From assembly GCA_951800645.1 (NCBI GenBank), contig CATOIK010000014.1, positions 1 to 64,000 of the forward strand: 64,000 nucleotides of DNA, in the 5' to 3' direction. The DNA is from an uncultured Eubacteriales bacterium. Its GTDB lineage: Bacteria; Bacillota; Clostridia; Lachnospirales; Lachnospiraceae. The notes under the pieces are model-generated. The model worked only from the letters and a program-made list of their open reading frames with translations. It did not search any database and was not told where the DNA came from. This document shows, piece by piece, positions 44,687 through 52,308 of this stretch; the first letter of the stretch is position 1; every line of letters begins with the position of its first letter. The translations under genes were made by a program, and so were the position numbers.

Positions 44687-45442
44687 TCAGTCCAGAAGCA
44701 GCTCTACCGGGCAATGGTCTGAGCCCATAATATTACTGTGAATCTCCGCCCCTTTCAGCCGGGGCTTTAAGCTGTCAGAAACGCAGAAATAGTCGATACG
44801 CCACCCTGCGTTCTTCTCCCTTGCCTTAAACCGGTAGGACCACCAGGAATAACGGCCTTCTGCATCCGGATAGAAATGACGGAAGGTGTCCGTAAATCCG
44901 GCTGCCAGAAGCTCTGTAAATTTGTTCCGCTCCTGGTCTGTAAAGCCGGCGTTGTTCCGGTTGGTCTTAGGATTTTTCAGGTCAATCTCCTGATGAGCCA
45001 CATTTAAGTCTCCGCAGAAAATAACCGGTTTTTTTGCTTCCAGGCCTTTTAAATAGGCCCGCCAGGCGTCCTCCCACTCCATCCGGTAGTCCAGCCTGGC
45101 AAGCTCGTTCTGGGAGTTGGGGGTGTAGCAGGTTACCACATAGTAATCTTCAAACTCTGCGGTAATAACACGGCCCTCCCGGTCGTGCTCCTCTATGCCT
45201 ATGCCGCAGGTGACTGAAAGAGGCTCCTTTTTGGTAAACAGAGCCGTTCCCGAATATCCTTTTTTCTCTGCATAGTTCCAATACTGGTGATACCCAGGCA
45301 GATCCAGATCAATCTGCCCCTCCTGCAGCTTGGTCTCCTGAAGACAGAACACATCTGCGTCCGCCTCCTTAAAAAAGTCCAGAAAGCCTTTTCCCACACA
45401 GGCCCGCAGCCCATTGACATTCCAGGAAATCAGTTTAGTCAT
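44687..45442 (-). CDS. exoA: Exodeoxyribonuclease III / AP endonuclease
   Basis: A 251-residue base-excision repair nuclease. The motifs are [23 protein letters not shown] (metal-binding Glu), [13 protein letters not shown] and [11 protein letters not shown]. It cuts DNA at abasic sites. ATG 45442 follows AAGGAGA and overlaps the preceding gene by eight bases. Confidence 0.95.
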   Translation of the reverse strand: MTKLISWNVNGLRACVGKGFLDFFKEADADVFCLQETKLQEGQIDLDLPGYHQYWNYAEKKGYSGTALFTKKEPLSVTCGIGIEEHDREGRVITAEFEDYYVVTCYTPNSQNELARLDYRMEWEDAWRAYLKGLEAKKPVIFCGDLNVAHQEIDLKNPKTNRNNAGFTDQERNKFTELLAAGFTDTFRHFYPDAEGRYSWWSYRFKAREKNAGWRIDYFCVSDSLKPRLKGAEIHSNIMGSDHCPVELLLD

Positions 45443-46358
45443 ATAAGTTCTCCTTGTATACGCCGTCTGCAATCAGTTTGCGGATGGAGGCTACTACCGC
45501 TTCCTTATCCTCTTTATAGGTAACCCCGAACCACTTGTCCCTGGTCTCCAGCACCCTGACGCAGCCCCGGCCGCTCTGGATCAGCCGGTCTATGATGTCA
45601 GGCAGCAGATACTCTGCCTTCAGATTGCCGTCCTTAATGCTGTCTAAAAATTCCGGGAAGCCCTGTTCCAGCTCATCCAGGAATTTAGGCGGAAGTCCCC
45701 ACATATTCATGGAAACATGCTGGTCTCCCTTTACGGAAACCGGATTGCCCTTTTCATCGTTTGCCTCTATTTTATCTCCCTTTTTCTGTATATCGTAGGT
45801 CTCCCGAACACCGGTTAAATAACCTTCTTTGCTTACCTGGCAAACGCCCCTGGTTACGGCTCCGTTTTCGCTTAAGGTGTTCTCCAGAATAAAGCCGCCC
45901 ATACATATATCATAAACAGCGGCGTTTTCATCCATCTCATTTACCATGTAATCGTGGATTTTCCGGAACACTTCTTTGCCGTAATAATCATCTGCATTGA
46001 TTACCAGAAACGGCTCATTTACCAGCCCTTTTATAGACAGAACCGCCTGACCGGTTCCCCATGGCTTAGTCCGGCCTTCCGGCACCTGGTATCCTTCCGG
46101 CAGGTCTTTAAGCTCCTGGAAAACATATTCCACAGGAGCCGCCTTTTCAATCCGGTTTCCGATAATCTCTTTAAAAGCCTGTTCCAGATCCTTTCTGATA
46201 ATAAAAATGATTTTATTAAAACCGGCTTCCAGGGCGTCATGGATGGAATAATCCATGATGATTTCTCCGCCGGGTCCCACCGGCTCCAACTGCTTAATAC
46301 CTCCGCCAAAACGGCTTCCGATGCCTGCCGCCATAATTACCAACGCAGTATTTTTCAT
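45435..46358 (-). CDS. Sugar-phosphate nucleotidyltransferase family protein
   Basis: A 307-residue protein with the nucleotidyltransferase Rossmann core. [15 protein letters not shown] is the NTP-binding loop and VINADDYYG the metal-binding site. It would activate a sugar 1-phosphate with NTP (as in NDP-glucose or related pyrophosphorylases). The substrate is not readable. Its neighbours are exoA (8-base overlap) and a terminator. Confidence 0.85.
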   Translation of the reverse strand: MKNTALVIMAAGIGSRFGGGIKQLEPVGPGGEIIMDYSIHDALEAGFNKIIFIIRKDLEQAFKEIIGNRIEKAAPVEYVFQELKDLPEGYQVPEGRTKPWGTGQAVLSIKGLVNEPFLVINADDYYGKEVFRKIHDYMVNEMDENAAVYDICMGGFILENTLSENGAVTRGVCQVSKEGYLTGVRETYDIQKKGDKIEANDEKGNPVSVKGDQHVSMNMWGLPPKFLDELEQGFPEFLDSIKDGNLKAEYLLPDIIDRLIQSGRGCVRVLETRDKWFGVTYKEDKEAVVASIRKLIADGVYKENLYD

Positions 46359-46428
46359 GTATAAACCCTCGTCTTTTTCTCATGTTAAACCTGCTTCCAC
46401 TATACCATACCTGCAGAGAAAAGAAAAG

Positions 46429-46466
46429 GAGCTGTCGCAAATGTGATGTCACATTTGCGACAGCTC
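46429..46466 (-). terminator. Terminator of lepB, 18-base perfect stem
   Basis: GAGCTGTCGCAAATGTGA pairs perfectly with its complement across a two-base loop. A T-rich tract follows on the minus strand. It separates lepB from the nucleotidyltransferase gene. Confidence 0.88.
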
Positions 46467-46489
46467 TATCCCATACGCCCACTGCGCAG

Positions 46490-47149
46490 TTATTCAATTT
46501 TCCCTGGCTTCGGGAAATAGCGGAACAGCACCTTGGCAATGATCTTTTCACGCTTTACATAGGTGTTTTGCCACCGGCGGGCATCGGAGGAATAGTTCCG
46601 GTTATCGCCCAGCATCAGGTAGGAATCTTCCGGCACCTCAAAGTGCATAGGCGCTTCCGGAATCATGGATTCCCGGATGTAAGGCTCCTCCAAAGGCTCC
46701 TCTGAGCCGTTTAAGTACACCTGACCGTCCACAATATCCACAGTATCTCCCGGCATTCCGATGATCCGCTTTACATAATAAATATCTTCATTGTCCGGGA
46801 ACTTGAAAATAACAATATCTCCCCGCTCCGGATCTCCGAATTTATAAGACAGCCTGGAACCGATTACCCGGTCTCCTGTCATAATGGTATTTTCCATGGA
46901 ACCGCTGGGAACCTGACTGTTGGCAATGATGCAGCTATTTAAAAACAGGGCGATAAGGGCCGCAGATACAATAATCTTAATCCACTCCCACACTTCCCAC
47001 TTCCAGCCGCCGCCTTCTGCCGTTTCAGACTCATCCGAATTCGGAATCTCCTGCTCTGTCTGCTTTTCCTTTTCCGTTTCCTGTTTTGCAAGACCAGTCT
47101 CATCCTCAAGCTCCACGCCCGGACCCTCCCATGTTCTGTCTTTTTCCAT
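46490..47149 (-). CDS. lepB: Signal peptidase I
   Basis: A 219-residue membrane serine protease that removes signal peptides. An acidic cytosolic N terminus of about 50 residues leads to one membrane anchor (about 53-72), then the catalytic serine in VPSGSMENTI and the catalytic lysine in YYVKRIIGMPGD. The signature GDNRNYSSDARRW follows. It lies 18 bases after prs, an uncommon pairing. Confidence 0.95.
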   Translation of the reverse strand: MEKDRTWEGPGVELEDETGLAKQETEKEKQTEQEIPNSDESETAEGGGWKWEVWEWIKIIVSAALIALFLNSCIIANSQVPSGSMENTIMTGDRVIGSRLSYKFGDPERGDIVIFKFPDNEDIYYVKRIIGMPGDTVDIVDGQVYLNGSEEPLEEPYIRESMIPEAPMHFEVPEDSYLMLGDNRNYSSDARRWQNTYVKREKIIAKVLFRYFPKPGKIE

Positions 47150-47167
47150 ATAAAAATCCGCCTCTGT

Positions 47168-48358
47168 TTAGATCTGTCTGCTGCGGTACTTCTCCAGCAG
47201 CTTATTGATTCTCCGGGTGGGATTTAACAGCTCACTGAGAGAATCGTCATGGTTTAAGTTATCAATAATCAGCGCAATGTATTTGCTCATATCCACATTG
47301 ATGTAGTACGGCCTGGACAAAAGCTCCTCCGTCTGGTACACCAGGTTGGTAGTCAGAATCCGGTCGATAAAGCCGTTCTCATAGTACTCGTCAAACTTAG
47401 CCAGTCCATTGGTAAACAGGCCGAAGGTAGCGCATACAAATACCTTGCGGGCTTTTCTCCGCTTTAACTCCTTGGCTACATCCAGCATACTTTCGCCTGA
47501 GGAAATCATGTCGTCCACAATCAGCACATCCTTGCCTTCTACGCTGGAGCCTAAGAACTCATGGGCCACGATTGGGTTGCGGCCGTCTACAATGCGGGTA
47601 TAATCGCGGCGCTTGTAAAACATACCCATATCCAGACCCAGCACATTGGCAAAGAACACAGCGCGGCCCATGCCGCCCTCGTCCGGGCTGATAACCATCA
47701 TGTGGTCGCTGTCAATCTGCAGCTCCGTTTCTGTCTTTAACAGATATTTGATAAACTGATAAATGGGCTGAACCGTCTCAAATCCCTTTAAGGGAATGGC
47801 ATTCTGCACCCGCGGGTCATGGGCGTCAAAGGTGATGATATTCTCCACACCCATGTTAGTCAGCTCCTGCAGAGCCAGCGCACAGTCTAAAGACTCTCTG
47901 CTGGAACGCTTGTGCTGACGGCTTTCGTATAAGAAGGGCATGATCACATTGATTCTGCGGGCCTTACCGGCTGCAGCTGCAATCACACGCTTTAAATCCT
48001 GGAAATGATCGTCCGGGGACATATGGTTGGTCATGCCGCACAGAGAATAGGTGAGGCTGTAGTTGCACACATCCACCATAATGTAAAGGTCGTCTCCGCG
48101 GACAGAAGCATTGATAGTGCCCTTTCCTTCTCCGGAGCCGAAACGGGGAGTTCCCGCGTCAATGATATAGGAATCTCTCTGGTAACCGGCAAATGCAATG
48201 GTAGACTTGTGTTCGCTTTCCCGCTCATTTCTCCAGCTTACCAGCCAGTCGTTGACTTTCGCCCCCAGCGAAGAACAGCTCTTTAAGGGAATCAGTCCCA
48301 AGGGTCCTACCGGTATGGTTTCAATCGTCTTTTCTTCGTAAATCATTTCATCCTCCAT
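47168..48358 (-). CDS. prs: Ribose-phosphate pyrophosphokinase, long form
   Basis: A 396-residue PRPP synthetase (ribose 5-phosphate plus ATP), longer than the usual 310-320. The PRPP-binding segment is VLIVDDMISSGESML, differing from the common VDDMIDTAGT. The ATP/ribose region contains NVIMPFLYESRQHKRSSRE, and the metal-binding DAHDP motif is present. The N-terminal 60 residues appear to be extra or divergent. Promoter TTGACT-17-TATAGA precedes it. Confidence 0.88.
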   Translation of the reverse strand: MEDEMIYEEKTIETIPVGPLGLIPLKSCSSLGAKVNDWLVSWRNERESEHKSTIAFAGYQRDSYIIDAGTPRFGSGEGKGTINASVRGDDLYIMVDVCNYSLTYSLCGMTNHMSPDDHFQDLKRVIAAAAGKARRINVIMPFLYESRQHKRSSRESLDCALALQELTNMGVENIITFDAHDPRVQNAIPLKGFETVQPIYQFIKYLLKTETELQIDSDHMMVISPDEGGMGRAVFFANVLGLDMGMFYKRRDYTRIVDGRNPIVAHEFLGSSVEGKDVLIVDDMISSGESMLDVAKELKRRKARKVFVCATFGLFTNGLAKFDEYYENGFIDRILTTNLVYQTEELLSRPYYINVDMSKYIALIIDNLNHDDSLSELLNPTRRINKLLEKYRSRQI

Positions 48359-48386
48359 AGTATGTCATGAATATGCATCCTTTATA

Positions 48387-48415
48387 TCTATATCATTATG
48401 CGCCATGTAAGTCAA
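48387..48415 (-). promoter_or_regulatory. prs promoter
   Basis: On the minus strand TTGACT (48410-48415) and TATAGA (48387-48392) lie 17 bases apart, 28 bases before the start. Confidence 0.7.
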
Positions 48416-48440
48416 GTTAATGTTACTGTTCAGATTCCAC

Positions 48441-49439
48441 CTAAACCCCGGAAATCCCTTTTCTTTTCATGCGGATGTCCGCCCCGTAAAGAGGAACCAT
48501 GGTGTAATGGCTCATAATCCTGGAAGCCACCCGGTCTGAATAGCTGTCCCGAAGCAGGTCAATGGACAGATTGGTGGAAATTATGGTGCCCAGATTCTGG
48601 TTGATCCGTTCGTTGATACAGTAAAACAACTGGGACGACACAAAGGAATTGTTGATCTCCGTTCCCAGGTCGTCTATAACAAGCAGCTCGCACTCCAGAA
48701 TGTGGCGGCAGTTTTCCCGGGCTTCCTCCTGCTCCTCCCGCTCTCTGCCGAACCGGCTTTTGGAAAACAGCTCAAACAGATCCTGGCTGGAAAGGTAGAT
48801 TACCGACACGCCTGCGTCTATCAGCTCTCTGGCGATGCAGTTGGTAAGAAATGTCTTTCCTACTCCGGTGCTGCCGGTCAGCAGCAGATTTCCCCGCTTT
48901 TTGGGAAACTCTGCCGCAAACCTCTGACACAGCTCCACTGCCCGGCGCATATACTGAAGCTCTGTCATTCCGGGACCGGGAAGCAGCTTTGTATCATCGT
49001 AATACTCATAAGTCAGGGTAGAGAAATTTTCCCGCTTCAAAATTTCCTCAATCCCGGACTGGGCGTACAAAATCCGAAGTCTGGCCCGCTCAAAGCAATG
49101 ACACCGTTTTCCGTTTATGTAGCCTGTATCCTTACAGTCCGGGCAGTCATAGGCCATCTGGGTGTAGTCCTCCGGAAAACCTGCCTCCAAAAGACTGTCC
49201 CGACGCTTCCGGCGAAGCTCCTGCAGGCGGTTCTTCTCCTCCTCCAGGGCTTTGTCTCCCGCCAGCCCCAGCCTTGCGCACCGGGCCGCCTGGGCGGTGA
49301 TTTCCTGATCCAGCCGCTGAATCTCAGGAGCTGCCTCATAAAGGCGGGCTACCCGCCTGTCCCGTTCATGACGATGCTTTAACTGCCGCTCCTCATACTC
49401 TCTCATCACCCCATTATACTGGGAATTACTCAGTGCCAT
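48441..49439 (-). CDS. Helicase loader, DnaC/DnaI-like ATPase
   Basis: A 332-residue protein. A coiled N-terminal part is followed by a zinc motif (CPDCKDTGYI with CHCF, about residues 108-125) and an AAA+ domain with GSTGVGKTFL and LVIDDLGTE. It loads the replicative helicase with the DnaD-like partner encoded just before it (48-base gap). This is the DnaI/DnaC type of the Clostridia. Confidence 0.92.
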   Translation of the reverse strand: MALSNSQYNGVMREYEERQLKHRHERDRRVARLYEAAPEIQRLDQEITAQAARCARLGLAGDKALEEEKNRLQELRRKRRDSLLEAGFPEDYTQMAYDCPDCKDTGYINGKRCHCFERARLRILYAQSGIEEILKRENFSTLTYEYYDDTKLLPGPGMTELQYMRRAVELCQRFAAEFPKKRGNLLLTGSTGVGKTFLTNCIARELIDAGVSVIYLSSQDLFELFSKSRFGREREEQEEARENCRHILECELLVIDDLGTEINNSFVSSQLFYCINERINQNLGTIISTNLSIDLLRDSYSDRVASRIMSHYTMVPLYGADIRMKRKGISGV

Positions 49440-49487
49440 CTGCTTTGTCTCCTTCTCTCTGGTTCTTACAGGCAGCTTTCAAATGCC

Positions 49488-50486
49488 TCAGCCTTCCTTA
49501 AGCCAACTGCGCACCTGCTCCATCATCAGGGCGTTGTAGTCTGTATCCCGCTGCTCAAAATTATGGAATTGGTTGGGCCTTGGCGTTACGGTCTGAGGAC
49601 GACTGTTTCCACTGGCCCCGTTCGCGCCGCTCTGACGGGCCTGGCTGCGCCGCTTTTCATCCAAAGACGCCACATCCCGCAGACTTTTCACTCCCGCCTT
49701 CCTCCACTCTGAAAGGATTTTATCTGCATACTTAAAGCTGGGATTGTGGGTGGCCTCCATAGTCCGCCTGCAGGCCTCCAAAACCAGCTCCCTGGAAAAA
49801 CCGTACTCCTTAAACCACCGGTCCATGGCCTCCAGCTCCGAATCTCCCGCCCTGCGGCCAGTCAGGCCAAATTCCTTCATTACTGCAAAGGTATCTTTTT
49901 TAAACCCTGCAGTATAGGCCTTTGCCTCATCCACAGTCCGGATTTTCTTTTCATGCCAGCTTAAGGCTACCGTTTCTATATAACGAATGCTTTTGTGCTG
50001 ATTCTCAGCGCAGTACTCCACCAGGTATTCCAGAAGCTCCGCCGACATATGAAGCTCATCATAGAGGTAAGCGAACACCTCCAGCTCCCGCTGGGTCAAG
50101 ACCTTCTCCATATACTTCTGAGCGGCAAAAAGCAGCTGGGCAAAGCCTTCGTCTCCCTGGAGCCGGTTGATCCGGTCCGGGCTGCAGGCCCGTCCCTTGG
50201 TTTTCTGTCCGGTGGCTGCCTGCTGCTGCACAGACTGTCCGCCGGATTCCCCGCTCCAGCCAGTCAAAGCCCCCATCCGTTCCCAGTAGACAATCGCCCG
50301 CTTTACATCTGCTTCCGTGTGGTTCAGCGCCTCCGCGATCACCTCTGCAGTTACCGGCTCCCCCTGATGCCGCAGAAGATAAAGATACACCTTTACATAC
50401 TCTCCGCTTGCCGCGCCCATGTAGCGGTCTATAAATTCATTGGCTACCATGGTAGCCTCCACTCCAAATCTGCACCTTACATCCAT
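49488..50486 (-). CDS. DnaD/DnaB-like primosomal protein
   Basis: A 332-residue protein. The winged-helix N-terminal part contains ANEFIDRYMGAASGEYVKVYLYLLR. The C-terminal DnaB_2/DnaD repeat contains YADKILSEWRKAGVKSL. A basic tail follows. It remodels DNA for helicase loading. The start at 50486 is kept because family members have about a dozen residues before this motif; an ATG at 50450 with GGAGG is the alternative. The region before it is rich in DnaA-box-like sequences. Confidence 0.9.
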   Translation of the reverse strand: MDVRCRFGVEATMVANEFIDRYMGAASGEYVKVYLYLLRHQGEPVTAEVIAEALNHTEADVKRAIVYWERMGALTGWSGESGGQSVQQQAATGQKTKGRACSPDRINRLQGDEGFAQLLFAAQKYMEKVLTQRELEVFAYLYDELHMSAELLEYLVEYCAENQHKSIRYIETVALSWHEKKIRTVDEAKAYTAGFKKDTFAVMKEFGLTGRRAGDSELEAMDRWFKEYGFSRELVLEACRRTMEATHNPSFKYADKILSEWRKAGVKSLRDVASLDEKRRSQARQSGANGASGNSRPQTVTPRPNQFHNFEQRDTDYNALMMEQVRSWLKEG

Positions 50487-50551
50487 AAATCCTCATCCTC
50501 TCCTATGGTTTCTATCTTAACACATCCTTTCCCAAAAGGAAATAGGCCGAG

Positions 50552-50751
50552 TTATCCACAGAGTTTTTTGTGGATATTGTGGATACTGTGGATATTTTGC
50601 CGTCAACCTGTCTGTTTTTCTTGTCAAACCCTGTCAAACTTCCTTTAAAATCAAGATTTATCCAATTTTCAGACAACATTTTATGGAAACAAAAAAATCC
50701 ACATAGTTCCTTTACATAAAAAGTGGAAAACTATGTGGATTATGTGGATAA
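50552..50751. promoter_or_regulatory. Cluster of DnaA-box-like 9-mers
   Basis: A perfect TTATCCACA lies at 50552-50560 and its perfect inverse TGTGGATAA at 50743-50751. Three contiguous 9-mers TGTGGATAT/TGTGGATAC/TGTGGATAT stand at 50569-50595, each one base from consensus. A one-mismatch box at 50734-50742 abuts the second perfect one. The cluster lies in the 265-base gap before the dnaD-like gene. Confidence 0.65.
50698..50740 (-). terminator. murC terminator
   Basis: ATCCACATAGTT (50698-50709) pairs with AACTATGTGGAT (50729-50740), and seven T residues follow on the minus strand. It shares bases with the DnaA-box-like sequence at 50734-50742. Confidence 0.78.
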
Positions 50752-52131
50752 CTACTTGCCCAGCAGTCTTTCCCCAACTTTTACAATGTCTCCGGCGCCC
50801 ATAGTTATCAACAAATCGCCTTCTGAACAATTTTGCAAAATAAATGTTTCGATTTCATCAAAGGTTGGGAAATAGTGTGCTTTTCCTCCATGTTTCTCAA
50901 TCCGTTCCGCAATATCACGGGAACTGACGCCTAAGGTATCTGTCTCTCTGGCTGCATAAATCTCTGCCAGTACCACCTCGTCCGCCGCTTCCAGAGCCTG
51001 GGCAAACTCATCTAAAAAGGCCCTGGTCCTGGTGTAGGTGTGAGGCTGGAACACGCACCACAGCTTTTTATGGGGATAATTCTGCGCTGCAGCCAGGGTA
51101 GCAGCAATCTCCTGGGGATGGTGGGCGTAATCGTCGATGATGGTTACTCCGTGCATCTCTCCCTTTTTCTCAAACCGCCGGTCTGTGCCGGTGTAGGCCT
51201 GAAGCCCCGCCTGAATGGCCTCATGGGAAATCCCCAGAGCGCGGGCTGCACAAATGGCTCCCAAAGCATTATAAACATTATGCTCTCCCGGAACTCCAAG
51301 CTGAATCTGAACCACATCTTCCCCCTGTTCCACCAGGGTAAAGGAAGGTCTGGCAAATGCGTCGTAAATAATGTCCTCCGCCCGGAAATCACTGTCTGCA
51401 CTGTGGCCGAAGGTGACTACCCGGCAAGGCAGGCCGCCGCTGATCTCCTGATAATTCTCAATATCGCTGTTGATGATCAAAAGCCCCTCTGCAGGCAGCT
51501 TCTCTGCAAACAGCCGGAAGGAATGGCGTATATCCTCCAAATCCTTAAAAAAGTCCAGATGATCCGCCTCCACATTTAAAATCACTTCCATAGTGGGGAA
51601 AAAGGACAGAAAGCTGTTGGTGTACTCGCAGGCCTCTGTCACAAACAGATCCGAGCTTCCTACCCGGATGTTTCCGCCGATGGAATGAAGAATACCGCCT
51701 ACGGAAATGGTAGGGTCTGTCTCAGCCGCCAGCAAAATCTCTGTTACCATAGAGGTGGTGGTAGTCTTTCCGTGGGTTCCGGCAACCGCAACTGCCTCTT
51801 TGTAATTCTTCATCATCTGTCCCAGCAGGTCTGCCCGGCTCATCATGGGAAGGCCCCGCCCGGCCGCCTCTGCGTACTCCGGATTATCCGGATGCACTGC
51901 CGCTGTATATACAACCACTTCCACTTTATCGGTGATATTTTCTGCCCGCTGGCCGTAAAAAACCTTTGCTCCGGCTGCTTCCAAATGCCGCGTCAGCTCC
52001 GTTTCCTGGGCGTCTGAACCGGTTACTTCAAAACCTTCCCGCAGCAAAATTTCCGCCAGTCCGCTCATACTGATGCCGCCGATGCCGATGAAATGGATTG
52101 CCTGTGGTTTTCCAAAATCAATCTGATACAT
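50752..52131 (-). CDS. murC: UDP-N-acetylmuramate--L-alanine ligase
   Basis: A 459-residue Mur ligase adding the first amino acid of the peptidoglycan stem. The nucleotide-binding start is HFIGIGGISMSGLAEI, the ATP loop GTHGKTTTTSM, and the C-terminal part has DDYAHHPQEI. The ATG at 52131 (MYQIDFG) is preferred to the longer frame. It is a single gene with its own terminator. Confidence 0.96.
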   Translation of the reverse strand: MYQIDFGKPQAIHFIGIGGISMSGLAEILLREGFEVTGSDAQETELTRHLEAAGAKVFYGQRAENITDKVEVVVYTAAVHPDNPEYAEAAGRGLPMMSRADLLGQMMKNYKEAVAVAGTHGKTTTTSMVTEILLAAETDPTISVGGILHSIGGNIRVGSSDLFVTEACEYTNSFLSFFPTMEVILNVEADHLDFFKDLEDIRHSFRLFAEKLPAEGLLIINSDIENYQEISGGLPCRVVTFGHSADSDFRAEDIIYDAFARPSFTLVEQGEDVVQIQLGVPGEHNVYNALGAICAARALGISHEAIQAGLQAYTGTDRRFEKKGEMHGVTIIDDYAHHPQEIAATLAAAQNYPHKKLWCVFQPHTYTRTRAFLDEFAQALEAADEVVLAEIYAARETDTLGVSSRDIAERIEKHGGKAHYFPTFDEIETFILQNCSEGDLLITMGAGDIVKVGERLLGK

Positions 52132-52308
52132 AGTTTCCCATCCTTTTTCGTATTTCTGTATCCTTTTTACTTCTTTTTCCATGGAAAGTCAATCATTTCT
52201 TCTTATTTTCATGTTTTTTCCGGGCAGCCTGCATTTTCACCTATCCCTTTTACAAAATTTGTATTATAATCATGGGTGTTATGTGTCATTAACTAAAGGA
52301 GAAAGATT

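Noticed and set aside
50552-50751. Claim that this is the chromosomal origin
   Set aside because: No dnaA or dnaN gene is nearby, an AT-rich unwinding region is not evident and most genes on both sides run in the same direction. A DnaA-linked regulatory site is the safer reading.
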